From NCBI GenBank assembly GCA_900545055.1, contig UQXP01000021.1, positions 1 to 25,405 of the forward strand: a DNA stretch of 25,405 nucleotides. Reading direction: 5' to 3'. The notes beneath the pieces are model-generated. The model had not been told where the DNA came from. It made no database searches and worked only from the letters and a program-made list of their open reading frames with translations. The translations under genes were made by a program, and so were the position numbers. Each line of letters begins with the position of its first letter. Positions within the stretch are counted from its first letter, which is position 1. The DNA comes from an uncultured Collinsella sp. GTDB taxonomy: Bacteria; Actinomycetota; Coriobacteriia; Coriobacteriales; Coriobacteriaceae. This document shows, piece after piece, positions 17,288-23,933 of the stretch.

Positions 17288-17379
17288 TCGGTGCGACTAG
17301 TCCCAAGCCGATCGGACCTAGTCCGGTGCGTATTCACTGTGCGGGCGGCATGACCGCACCCAACTGATTGGAGTGAACC
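17288..17379 (+). other. pstB-phoU spacer with short repeats and hairpins
   Basis: The spacer starts with a partial duplication: GATCGG followed by CTAGTCC occurs twice (17286-17303 and 17310-17324). A 5-bp hairpin CGGAC-CTA-GTCCG (17313-17325) and a 6-bp hairpin GTGCGG/CCGCAC (17339-17344 with 17354-17359, 9-nt loop) follow. Neither has a T-run. They could affect mRNA stability or processing between pstB and phoU. The phoU ribosome site is GGAG about 7 bp before its ATG. Confidence 0.4.
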
Positions 17380-18237
17380 ATGCGCAAACTGTTTTCCCGT
17401 CAGCTCGTCGAGGCCCGTCACGAGATGCTGAGCATCTATGAGGCCGTCGATCTGGCCCTCCACGATGCCGTGAGGGCCTATGTGACCGACGACCGCAAGC
17501 TCGCCACCAAGACCAAGAAGCGCACGCTTTCGATTGACGCGCGCTGCGCCAACCTGGAGGCCGTCTGCTACAACCTGATCGCCACGCAGTCACCGGTCGC
17601 CTCCGACTTCCGCCTGCTTCAGACGATCATCTACGTCGACTTTAACCTGCAGCGCATGACCGATAAGGTCCGTCAGATCTGCCGTGCCACGCGTCATATG
17701 ATCAAGGCCGACATCTCGCTGCCCAAGGAGCTTGTCGGCACGGTCGAGGCCGAGGCTGAGGCCGTCTACCAGGTGCTGGGCTCTTCGCTTTCTGCGCTCG
17801 TCACCAATGACATGTCCATCATCTGCAACCTGGCCGTCGAGGACGAGCCGGTGCACGCGGCCTACGAGAAGTTCTTCCGCACCTTTAACCGTATGGATAC
17901 GGGCGACTTTATGGACGACGACAGCAACTATGACGACCTGCGCCGCGCCATCATGGTTTCGCGCTACCTCGATCGCATCGCTTCCATTTCCATCGATGCC
18001 GCTTGCCGTCTGACCTTCCTGTTGACTGGTCAGCGTATGAACGCCGGCGATATTGCCCGTGTGGACGAGGATGAGCTCGAGAGCATGCGCGTGCCTTCGG
18101 GCGAGGGTGTTATCATGAGGCCCGCCGTCGACGCGCGCTACGTTGCCAAGGTGCCCGTTAACGAGGTCAGCGAGGGTCTTCGCTACCTGCTCGATCATCT
18201 TGAGGACGAGGACGATGGCGAGGACGACGAGGAGTAA
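17380..18237 (+). CDS. phoU: Phosphate signalling regulator PhoU with acidic C-terminal tail
   Basis: Helical regulator that, in characterised bacteria, links the Pst transporter to phosphate control and restrains phosphate uptake. It has 285 residues, longer than the usual 215-240. Two PhoU three-helix repeats are seen: the first (about 10-110) with LALHDAVRAYVTDD and DFRLLQTIIYVDFNLQRMTDK, the second (about 120-210) with DDLRRAIMVSRYLDRIASISIDAA interrupted by an acidic segment. The extra length is a variable region after residue 215 and a strongly acidic tail of about twelve Asp/Glu residues. It is the last gene of the pst operon; no PhoR/PhoB two-component genes are in the window. Confidence 0.9.
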   Translation: MRKLFSRQLVEARHEMLSIYEAVDLALHDAVRAYVTDDRKLATKTKKRTLSIDARCANLEAVCYNLIATQSPVASDFRLLQTIIYVDFNLQRMTDKVRQICRATRHMIKADISLPKELVGTVEAEAEAVYQVLGSSLSALVTNDMSIICNLAVEDEPVHAAYEKFFRTFNRMDTGDFMDDDSNYDDLRRAIMVSRYLDRIASISIDAACRLTFLLTGQRMNAGDIARVDEDELESMRVPSGEGVIMRPAVDARYVAKVPVNEVSEGLRYLLDHLEDEDDGEDDEE

Positions 18238-18274
18238 GTAGCCCTGTTCGTCGAAAGATTGTAAATACCTAAGT

Positions 18275-18312
18275 GAGCGCGGCCTTGCACATGCGGGGCC
18301 GCGCTCTTGCGT
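18275..18312 (+). terminator. Hairpin terminator after phoU
   Basis: A perfect 10-bp GC-rich stem, GAGCGCGGCC (18275-18284) with GGCCGCGCTC (18297-18306), closes a 12-nt loop and is followed by TTGCGTT, a weak T-run. It lies 37 bp after the phoU stop. It probably ends the pgeF-pst-phoU transcript, perhaps inefficiently. Confidence 0.75.
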
Positions 18313-18356
18313 TAGCATGGGACTACTTGTTTGGCTGTCAGCGGAGGCGATTAGCA

Positions 18357-19094
18357 ATGGATAACTATTTGGACTTGATGCGCGCTCGCCGCGAGCAGAT
18401 TCTGGAACGTTTTTATGCGGCGCTCGATCGCGCGGGCCGCCCCCACGACGCCGCGCGCCTCATTGCCGTGTCCAAGACCGTTGGTGTCGATGAGACCGTT
18501 GCCGCCATCCAGGCGGGGTATCGCCATTTTGCCGAGAACCGCCCGCAGGAGCTGGTTCGCAAGCTCACGGGTCTGGCGGAGCATCCGGAGCTGCCCGAGG
18601 TGCGCTTCGATATGATCGGCAACCTGCAGACCAATAAGATCAATGCGGTGCTGGGCTCAGCCGAGCTGATTCACTCGGTGGGTTCGCTGCATCTGGCGCA
18701 GGCGATCTCGAGCCGTGCTGTCCGCAAGATTGAGGCAGGCGAGCTCGCCGGCCCCCAGCGCGTGCTCATTGAGGTCAATGTGAGTGGTGAGGAGTCGAAG
18801 GGAGGCTTTTCGCCCGATGAGATTCGCGCCGCCGCGGGTGAGCTTGCGGAACTTGAGGGAATTTGCGTACAGGGGCTTATGACTATGGCGCCCCGGGGGA
18901 ATAAGGATGTGGCACGCCGCACCTTTGCGGGGCTTCGTGAGCTGAGGGATGAGCTGGAGGCGGCGCATCCCGATTTGAACCTGCCTGAGCTTTCCTGCGG
19001 CATGAGCGAGGACTTTGAGCCTGCCCTTGAGGAGGGCTCTACGCTCGTTCGCCTGGGCAGGGTAGTATTTAGCCCGGAGTTTGCAGTAAAATAA
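18357..19094 (+). CDS. yggS: Pyridoxal-phosphate homeostasis protein, YggS/PROSC family
   Basis: Cytoplasmic PLP-binding protein with the alanine-racemase-type barrel; in studied bacteria it keeps vitamin B6 vitamers and amino acid pools balanced. It has 245 residues. The PLP lysine is K40 in LIAVSKTV; other family motifs are HFAENRPQEL, FDMIGNLQTNKI, LIEVNVSGEESKGGF, GLMTMAP and SCGMSEDFEPALEEGSTLVRLGRVVF, which holds the phosphate-binding residues. ATG 18357 has CGGAGG 9 bp upstream; an in-frame GTG at 18273 would begin in the phoU terminator and is unlikely. Genes of this family precede sepF in many Gram-positive division clusters, as here. Confidence 0.94.
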   Translation: MDNYLDLMRARREQILERFYAALDRAGRPHDAARLIAVSKTVGVDETVAAIQAGYRHFAENRPQELVRKLTGLAEHPELPEVRFDMIGNLQTNKINAVLGSAELIHSVGSLHLAQAISSRAVRKIEAGELAGPQRVLIEVNVSGEESKGGFSPDEIRAAAGELAELEGICVQGLMTMAPRGNKDVARRTFAGLRELRDELEAAHPDLNLPELSCGMSEDFEPALEEGSTLVRLGRVVFSPEFAVK

Positions 19095-19154
19095 GGCTCT
19101 GAAGTGCGCACTGATTATCGGGGCGCCTGCACTAAACCGCGAGAGGACACAACC

Positions 19155-19877
19155 ATGGGCTTCCTTGACGAGATTAAAAATAAGATGCACCTGGGCGGCC
19201 AGCAGGGTTACGACCAGGGTTATGGCCAGGACGACGACTACGGCTACGATGACAGCTATGACGATGGTTATCAGGGCAACGGCTACAGCGGTGCTTCGGG
19301 CGAGGGCTTCTACACCCAAGACGAGCCGAGCAACGGCCTGCTTGGTCAGACGCGCCGTGGTGAAGCTGAGTCGGTTGCCGTGTATACGCGCTCCGGTCAG
19401 CTGGTCGGCGATGACTCCCGCCATGCCACGACGTATAACCCGCCTTCGCGCTCGCAGGACAGCGTTGCGAGCGGTTATCGTCCTGGTGCCTATGACACGC
19501 CGTCGAGCTACGCCGAGAACACCCGCGCCCGTGCCGCCGCCGCGCCCGCACCTGCACCGAGCGATGCCTCGGCCTATGCGAGCAATATCATCAACGCCAC
19601 ACCGCAGCTGCCGGCCTATGTCCTGCGCCCCGAGAGTTATGACGACGTGGAGACCGTAGTGCGTCGCGTTCGCACCAAGCAGCCTGTCGCACTGATTTTT
19701 GTGGGCGTACGCACCGAAGTTGCTAAGCGCGTCTTGGACTTCTCTTACGGCTTTGCCTGCGGTCTGGGTGCCACGGTCAAGGAGGTGGGCGACCGTGTGT
19801 TCATGGTGCTGCCCGCCGGCTGCGAGGTCAAAGATTCCGATCTCAAGAAGCTTCGTGCGGACGGCTACCTTAAGTAA
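19155..19877 (+). CDS. sepF: SepF, membrane tether and bundler of FtsZ
   Basis: Division protein that binds the FtsZ C-terminal peptide and anchors it to the membrane; it replaces FtsA in actinobacteria. It has 240 residues. The N-terminal MGFLDEIKNKM is the amphipathic membrane-binding helix. Residues 15-153 are a low-complexity linker: first Gly/Tyr/Asp/Gln-rich (about 15-50), then Ala/Pro/Ser-rich. Residues 154-240 form the SepF core (YVLRPESYDDVETVV, ALIFVGVRTEVAKRVLDFSYG, FMVLPAGCEV). ATG 19155 follows GAGAGGA by 7 bp; the in-frame GTG at 19104 would put extra residues before the amphipathic helix. The yggT reading frame begins right after the stop, in the same frame. Confidence 0.95.
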   Translation: MGFLDEIKNKMHLGGQQGYDQGYGQDDDYGYDDSYDDGYQGNGYSGASGEGFYTQDEPSNGLLGQTRRGEAESVAVYTRSGQLVGDDSRHATTYNPPSRSQDSVASGYRPGAYDTPSSYAENTRARAAAAPAPAPSDASAYASNIINATPQLPAYVLRPESYDDVETVVRRVRTKQPVALIFVGVRTEVAKRVLDFSYGFACGLGATVKEVGDRVFMVLPAGCEVKDSDLKKLRADGYLK

Positions 19878-19898
19878 AGACAAGACGAGGAGATTCCC

Positions 19899-20180
19899 AT
19901 CAACATCTACACTATCGTCCAGCTGGTCAACACGCTGTTCAACTTCTATTCCACGCTTATTGTCGTCTACTGCTTTATGACGTGGATTCCCATGAAGCAG
20001 GGTGGTTTGCTTCAGGATATTGCCGCGGTGCTTGATAGTGTGTGCGGTCCGTGGCTCAACCTGTTCCGTCGTTTCATCCCGCCGATGGGCGGTATCGATT
20101 TTTCGCCGGTCGTTGCGATTATTGCGTTGCAGTTGGTGCAGAGGCTGGTTCTGCAGCTTCTTATAGGTATACTCGTGTAG
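19899..20180 (+). CDS. YggT-family membrane protein, apparently starting at AUC
   Basis: Small integral membrane protein of the YggT family, commonly encoded between sepF and divIVA; its role is not established, with links to division and osmotic stress. The frame is open from the sepF stop (TAA 19875-19877) to TAG at 20180. The expected N-terminus, about 25 residues including the first helix (IYTIVQLVNTLFNFYSTL), contains no ATG, GTG or TTG; the first ATG is 19977, past that helix. An AGGAG site (19888-19892) lies exactly 6 bp before ATC 19899, so I place the start there (93 residues). YggT features: two hydrophobic helices, MTWIP after the first, and PWLNLFRRFIPPMGGIDFSPVVAIIALQ. If only ATG were allowed, the product would be 67 residues with one helix. 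Confidence 0.75.
   Translation: MNIYTIVQLVNTLFNFYSTLIVVYCFMTWIPMKQGGLLQDIAAVLDSVCGPWLNLFRRFIPPMGGIDFSPVVAIIALQLVQRLVLQLLIGILV
20168..20173 (+). promoter_or_regulatory. Possible -10 box for divIVA
   Basis: TATACT lies at the very end of yggT, 69 bp before the divIVA ATG. The -35 region about 17 bp upstream (around TGGTTC) is poor. It may allow divIVA to be expressed at a higher level than sepF-yggT. The only support is the hexamer match and the 61-bp gap between the genes. Confidence 0.25.
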
Positions 20181-20241
20181 AACTGACTTAGTAACTTACG
20201 TCGGGCGTGTAGCGCCGAGGCGATGAAAAAGGAGACTTGTT

Positions 20242-20916
20242 ATGGCTATTACCCCTGCAGACATCCAGGCTCAGACTTTCTCTGAGGCCAAGCGTGGCTA
20301 CGATCCTGCCGAGGTCGACGTCTTCTTGGAGACGCTGTCCTCCGAGGTTGACGCTATGCTCGCTAAGATCGTCGACCTTAAGGGTCGTCTGACTGCTACC
20401 GAGCAGCAGCTTGCCGATGCGCAGGCTCAGCTTGCCCAGGCTCAGGATACCGCCGACCAGGCCGTTCCTGCCGCCCCCGTGGCTGCTCCCGCCCCTGACT
20501 TCTCCGCTCAGGAGCGCCAGATTTCCGCTGCCCTGATCGCTGCTCAGCAGACCGCTGAGACCATCGTCAACGATGCCAATGAGAACGCTGAGCGTATCCG
20601 CAACGAGGCTGACGCCAAGGCACGCGAGGTTATCCGCCAAGCTCTGACCGAGAAGCAGGCCGAGCTCGAGGAGATCGATCGTCTCAAGGCTTCCCGTGAG
20701 GAGTTCAAGGCCGAGTATCTCAAGCTCATCCAGCACTTCATGGACGATGCCCAGAACTCCTTCCCGGCCGACCTCATGGCCTCCACGCCGGTCGGTTCTG
20801 CCGCTTCTCCTGCAGTGACTGTTCCCGCCGAGCCGCTGCCCGTCGCTGACCCGGTTGTCCCCGTGGCCGATCCTTTCGCCCCGATCGACAACTTTGCCGC
20901 CGACGACCTGGACTAG
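20242..20916 (+). CDS. divIVA: DivIVA-domain polar/septal organiser
   Basis: Coiled-coil protein that binds curved membrane at poles and septa and organises wall growth (Wag31 in mycobacteria). It has 224 residues. The N-terminal domain (ITPADIQAQTFSEAKRGYDPAEVDVFLE) matches the DivIVA membrane-binding head, with the GYDPAEVDVFL motif at about 19-29. A coiled coil follows (about 34-75), then an Ala/Pro linker (about 76-90), a second long coiled coil (about 93-172), and a Pro/Ala/Val-rich acidic C-tail. AAGGAG lies before the ATG. Codon use is strongly biased as in ftsZ, suggesting high expression. It ends the yggS-sepF-yggT-divIVA group and is followed by a strong terminator. Confidence 0.93.
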   Translation: MAITPADIQAQTFSEAKRGYDPAEVDVFLETLSSEVDAMLAKIVDLKGRLTATEQQLADAQAQLAQAQDTADQAVPAAPVAAPAPDFSAQERQISAALIAAQQTAETIVNDANENAERIRNEADAKAREVIRQALTEKQAELEEIDRLKASREEFKAEYLKLIQHFMDDAQNSFPADLMASTPVGSAASPAVTVPAEPLPVADPVVPVADPFAPIDNFAADDLD

Positions 20917-20942
20917 CATTCGGCCTACAATTTAGTGCCTAG

Positions 20943-20972
20943 AAAGGACCCGCAGCTTGCGGGTCCTTTTTT
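20943..20972 (+). terminator. Intrinsic terminator after divIVA
   Basis: An 11-bp perfect stem, AAAGGACCCGC (20943-20953) with GCGGGTCCTTT (20959-20969), closes an AGCTT loop and runs into six T residues. It ends the division-gene transcript. Confidence 0.93.
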
Positions 20973-20997
20973 ATGACTATGCAGGGGTGCGCATCAT

Positions 20998-21035
20998 AAA
21001 AAACCGAGCCCTGCACATAGTGGCGCAGAACTCGG
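20998..21035 (-). terminator. Terminator of the nitroreductase gene
   Basis: Read on the minus strand, a two-part stem (CCGAG/CTCGG outside, CTGC/GCAG inside, with 2-nt mismatches between) is followed by TTTTTT. It lies about 50 bp beyond the nitroreductase stop. Together with the divIVA terminator it separates the two convergent genes. Confidence 0.7.
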
Positions 21036-21083
21036 CGAACGGGTGAGCGGTCAAGGATAGGTTTTAAGGCATGTCCCAAAAAT

Positions 21084-21614
21084 CTACTTGAGGAGGAAGT
21101 CGGAGAGGGGAATGGTGCGGGCCTCGCGATGCTCGGGATCGGCGATGTGGTCGGCAGGATAGCCACAGACGAGCATGTGATAGGGATAGACGCCCTCGGG
21201 CAGGTTGAACTGCTCGCAGGCTAGCTCGGGCTTAAAATGGCATACCCAGCACGTTCCCAGGCCCTGCTCGGTGGCCTCCATCATCATCTGATCACACACG
21301 ATGGACGTATCGATTTCGCTGGAATTCATCTGATCATACGGGCGCACCCAAGCATCATCGGTAACGCTGCAAATAAGGAAGACAAGCGGAGCCCCAAAGA
21401 TAGACCCATCACGAGCAAACCGAGGCTGACAAGCAGCAGCCTTCTCCAGAAGCTCAGGCGTATCCAACACCATCACACGGGCTGGATGATTATTACAAGC
21501 AGAAGGAGCAATACGCCCAGCCTCAACAATGGCATCCACAACAGCTTGCTCAACAGGACGGTCCTCAAAAGAACGACAAGAATACCGACCACGAGCCAGA
21601 TCCAAATAAGACAT
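21084..21614 (-). CDS. Nitroreductase-family flavoprotein
   Basis: FMN-dependent oxidoreductase of the nitroreductase superfamily; the physiological substrate cannot be told from sequence. It has 176 residues, short for the family (usually 170-220). The N-terminal RGRYSCRSF is the FMN-phosphate-binding segment (usual form RRSIRxF), followed by APSACNNHPARVMV, where the family has APSxxNxQPW. EATEQGLGTCWVCHF matches the conserved GLG-S/T-CW segment, and the ending has MLVCGYPAD (usual GYP). The start at 21614 has GGAGGG just upstream on the minus strand and gives the conserved N-terminus; a longer frame to 21653 adds 13 unlikely residues. The 5' half of the gene uses mostly T-ending codons, unlike its 3' half and neighbours. 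Confidence 0.85.
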   Translation of the reverse strand: MSYLDLARGRYSCRSFEDRPVEQAVVDAIVEAGRIAPSACNNHPARVMVLDTPELLEKAAACQPRFARDGSIFGAPLVFLICSVTDDAWVRPYDQMNSSEIDTSIVCDQMMMEATEQGLGTCWVCHFKPELACEQFNLPEGVYPYHMLVCGYPADHIADPEHREARTIPLSDFLLK

Positions 21615-21769
21615 ACAAGCCCTCCAACAATTTAATAACGAAATAAAAGACAACCAAAGGGTACCCAGAGCAACATTCAGCCAAACGCTCAGCGCTGCCC
21701 AAAGTCATGACTGATGCCAAAGACGCTTTCAACCAAAGCCACCATGCATTCCGCCTATTAGCCCAGGTT
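21615..21769 (-). promoter_or_regulatory. Nitroreductase upstream region
   Basis: This AT-richer stretch should hold the promoter of the minus-strand nitroreductase gene. I see no hexamer pair with good spacing. It contains a perfect 10-bp palindrome AGTCATGACT (21703-21712) and CAGCGCTG nearby (21690-21697), which could be protein sites. No credible gene is present; short frames here look random. Confidence 0.3.
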
Positions 21770-21775
21770 CCCAAT

Positions 21776-21984
21776 GGTGATACGTAAGGCGAAGGCCCGA
21801 CACCTATTTACATTCGAACGACTCTGCCACGCAGCCGGAGTGAGAAAGCAAATAGGTGCCGGGCCTTCGCCGGTGGGATGCGTACCACTAATTAACCGCT
21901 TTTGAACGACTCTGCTTGCAGCCGGAGTGAAAAAGGTATTAGTGGTCGGGCCCGCGACCGGTGGGATACGTACCCCCAATTAAC
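21776..21984. repeat. Two-module palindromic repeat, 88-nt period, with direct-repeat borders
   Basis: Three copies of a short direct repeat (GGTGATACGTA 21776-21786; GGTGGGATGCGTA 21872-21884; GGTGGGATACGTA 21960-21972) border two modules. Module A has 22-nt arms (21788-21809 with 21850-21871) pairing at 21 of 22 positions. Module B has different arms, ACCACTAAT with ATTAGTGGT (21884-21892 with 21938-21946). Both enclose the same core: GAACGACTCTGC, 3-4 variable bases, GCAGCCGGAGTGA, which folds into an inner hairpin. The last copy runs into the stop codon of the DUF47 gene. It looks like a REP- or MITE-type structured element or a processed RNA. I do not recognise a named family. Confidence 0.85.
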
Positions 21985-22603
21985 TGTTCTTCATGACAAT
22001 CGAATCCACAACATCGGCCACATTCTCGCAGCAGTCGGCGCAGTACTCCAGGAAGGCGTAGACGTCACGCCAAGCGATGACCTCGAGCGGATCCTTGCCG
22101 TTAACGTGCAGGTTGCGCATGGCGTTGATGTAGAGCTCGTCGGCCTCGGACTCGATGGTGTTGATCTGGATGACCAGCTCGCGCAGCGTTTTGGACTTGC
22201 GGTAGTTGGGAAGCTCGACCATCAGGTCTTTCATGGCGCGGCAGGCGTCAGTCACCTTGTGGGCGATGACGATGGCGTCGGGATGGATGCTCTGAATGTT
22301 GGTGAAGTAGACGCGCTGCACGACGCCCTCAATACGGTCGAGCACGGTGTCGAGCGCGCAGCTCATCAGATCCAGATCCTCGCGCTCGAGCGGGGTGATA
22401 AAGGCGGTGAGCAGGGCGTCTTCGAGCTCGTGGTGCTTCTTGTCTGCCGCATGCTCAATCGCATGCATCTTATTGAGCATGTCGTGAATCTGCGCGGGAT
22501 CGAAGTTCTCAAAAATCTGGGTAAGCAGCTCGGCGGCCTGGACGGCGAGGTCGGCGCAGGCGACGTAGTTGTCAAAGTAGAACGAATCGGGTTTCTTAGC
22601 CAT
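21980..22603 (-). CDS. DUF47 (PhoU-like) protein, Pit-associated
   Basis: All-helical PhoU-fold protein of the DUF47/Pit accessory family, generally encoded next to PiT transporters and thought to modulate them. It has 207 residues, normal for DUF47. Recognisable segments: FYFDNYVACADLAVQAAELL at the N-terminus, IEHAADKKHHELEDALLTAFITPLEREDL (the DUF47 signature, with acidic residues able to bind metal), DTVLDRIEGVV, then the second half with INTIESEADELY and the ending CADCCENVADVVDSIVMKNS. The start ATG has AAGGA about 8 bp upstream. It is downstream of pit on the same strand with a 67-bp gap, so one transcript is likely. The stop codon lies inside a repeat element. Confidence 0.93.
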   Translation of the reverse strand: MAKKPDSFYFDNYVACADLAVQAAELLTQIFENFDPAQIHDMLNKMHAIEHAADKKHHELEDALLTAFITPLEREDLDLMSCALDTVLDRIEGVVQRVYFTNIQSIHPDAIVIAHKVTDACRAMKDLMVELPNYRKSKTLRELVIQINTIESEADELYINAMRNLHVNGKDPLEVIAWRDVYAFLEYCADCCENVADVVDSIVMKNS

Positions 22604-22670
22604 GGGTGGGTCCTTTCGAGGCGAAGACGGGTGGGCGAAGTGTTGCGGTCCAGATGGACGTTCGGTTTGA

Positions 22671-23720
22671 CTAGAGGAACATCATGAACAGCTTGGCCAT
22701 GACAAAGCTGATGAGTCCGCAGGCGGGGAAGGTGAAGAACCAGGTGAACATCATGTCCTTAACGACGCCGAAGTTGATGGCCGAGAGGCGCTTGACGGCA
22801 CCGACGCCCATGATGGCGCAGGTCTTGATGTGTGTGGAGGACACGGGGATGCCGGTAAGGGTGGCAAGCAGCAGGTTCGCGGCGCCCGCGAGGTCGGCGG
22901 AGAAGCCCTGATACTTCTCGAGCTTAACCATGCTCTGGCCGACGGACTTTATGATGCGCTCGCCGCCGACGCTGGTGCCGATACCCATGGTGGCCGAGCA
23001 CAGCAGCATAATCCAGATGGGGATGCCGGCATCGCCGACGCTGGTCTGGCCGTTTGCGAAGGCCACGCCTAAAAAGAGCACGCCGATGAACTTCTGTCCA
23101 TCCTGCGCGCCGTGCATAAAGCTCATGGCCGCAGCGCTCGCGATCTGAGCGTATTTAAAGAAGACATTGGCACGTCGCCTGTTGGCGGCGGCGAAAAGAA
23201 TCGAGACGAGTTTGCACAGGACCCAGCCCATGACAAAGCCCAGGCCGATGGAGAGCGCCAGGCCGTAGATGACCTTCATCCACTCGTGGACGTTGACGCT
23301 GCTCGCGCCGCCGAGGGCGATAGCGGCACCGGTCAGGCCGGCGATAAGGCTGTGGCTTTGCGAAGTGGGGATGCCAAAACGCGATGCTGTGGCGCCGTAG
23401 ACGACGATGGAGAACAGCGCCGCGCAGAGGCACGCGAGCGCCATGGTGCTGTTTCCGCCAAAGTCGACGATATGTGAGATGGTGTTGGCGACGCTCGCAT
23501 TAAAGTGCGTCATGATGAGCACGCCGAGGAAGTTGAATGCGGCGCTCATGAGAATGGCGGCGCGGGCGGGCATGCAACGCGTAGTGACGCAGGTCGCGAT
23601 GGCGTTGGGCGCGTCGGTCCATCCATTGACGAAGATGGCGCCGAGCGCGAGGATCACGGTGACGGCAAGGACTGGGTTCGACACAATTTGGCCGAGGAAG
23701 GTTGAGAACGTTACGTCCAT
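22671..23720 (-). CDS. pit: Inorganic phosphate transporter, PiT family
   Basis: Low-affinity phosphate (metal-phosphate) symporter in the cell membrane. It has 349 residues and about ten hydrophobic helices, a short bacterial PiT. The two inverted PiT repeats show their signatures: GWTDAPNAIAT (33-43; usual GxNDxxNA) with FGIPTSQSHS (115-124), and HGAQDGQK (203-210) with GIPVSSTHI (290-298). The ATG at 23720 has only a weak ribosome site (GAGAAAG); a much stronger site lies 57-62 bp upstream before a three-codon frame. It is followed by the DUF47 gene. With pstSCAB-phoU upstream, the locus encodes both high- and low-affinity phosphate uptake. Confidence 0.94.
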   Translation of the reverse strand: MDVTFSTFLGQIVSNPVLAVTVILALGAIFVNGWTDAPNAIATCVTTRCMPARAAILMSAAFNFLGVLIMTHFNASVANTISHIVDFGGNSTMALACLCAALFSIVVYGATASRFGIPTSQSHSLIAGLTGAAIALGGASSVNVHEWMKVIYGLALSIGLGFVMGWVLCKLVSILFAAANRRRANVFFKYAQIASAAAMSFMHGAQDGQKFIGVLFLGVAFANGQTSVGDAGIPIWIMLLCSATMGIGTSVGGERIIKSVGQSMVKLEKYQGFSADLAGAANLLLATLTGIPVSSTHIKTCAIMGVGAVKRLSAINFGVVKDMMFTWFFTFPACGLISFVMAKLFMMFL

Positions 23721-23933
23721 ATATGGGCTTTCTCGAAGTTTGCAGGCATGTTACAAAAACATGATAAATCGTATCACCTCCTGCGGGTTTCTTTACCGAG
23801 TTCTGATGGGAGAAGTGAATTTTTTGGCACTAATATTGAATATTAGCCCTGTTGACCGCGGGTGTTCTTTTTGCTAACACACCATGAGGACACGTGTGCG
23901 TGCCCCAACATCCCAAAACCACAGTCTGTTCGC
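23721..23933 (-). promoter_or_regulatory. pit leader and divergent control region
   Basis: On the minus strand a near-perfect ribosome site AGGAGGTGAT (23782-23773) precedes ATG TTT TTG TAA (23762-23751), and a 12-codon frame starts at 23749 and overlaps the pit start out of frame. Between the ribosome site and the first ATG is a small inverted repeat, TGATA/TATCA. Further upstream is a perfect inverted repeat, CTAATATT-G-AATATTAG (23830-23846), in an AT-rich patch that could be a repressor site or contain the pit -10. No strong promoter pair could be fixed. Confidence 0.4.

Noticed and set aside
18273..18356. Upstream GTG start for yggS
   Set aside because: It would begin inside the phoU terminator hairpin and add residues not found in the family; ATG 18357 has a proper ribosome site.
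19977..20180. 67-residue version of YggT from ATG 19977
   Set aside because: It would lose the conserved first helix and has no ribosome site; the longer AUC start fits the family and has AGGAG at 6 bp.
21237..21635. Plus-strand frame (132 codons) opposite the nitroreductase gene
   Set aside because: It lies antisense to a gene with clear family motifs; its translation has no family features and there is no ribosome site.
21758..21979. Minus-strand 73-codon frame across the palindromic repeat
   Set aside because: The translation shows only the echo of the DNA repeat; the repeat is better explained at nucleic-acid level.
21776..21984. Integron attC array or CRISPR array
   Set aside because: There is no GTTRRRY core site pair, no integrase, and spacers are palindromic and share a core. 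A CRISPR array would need unrelated spacers and more repeats.
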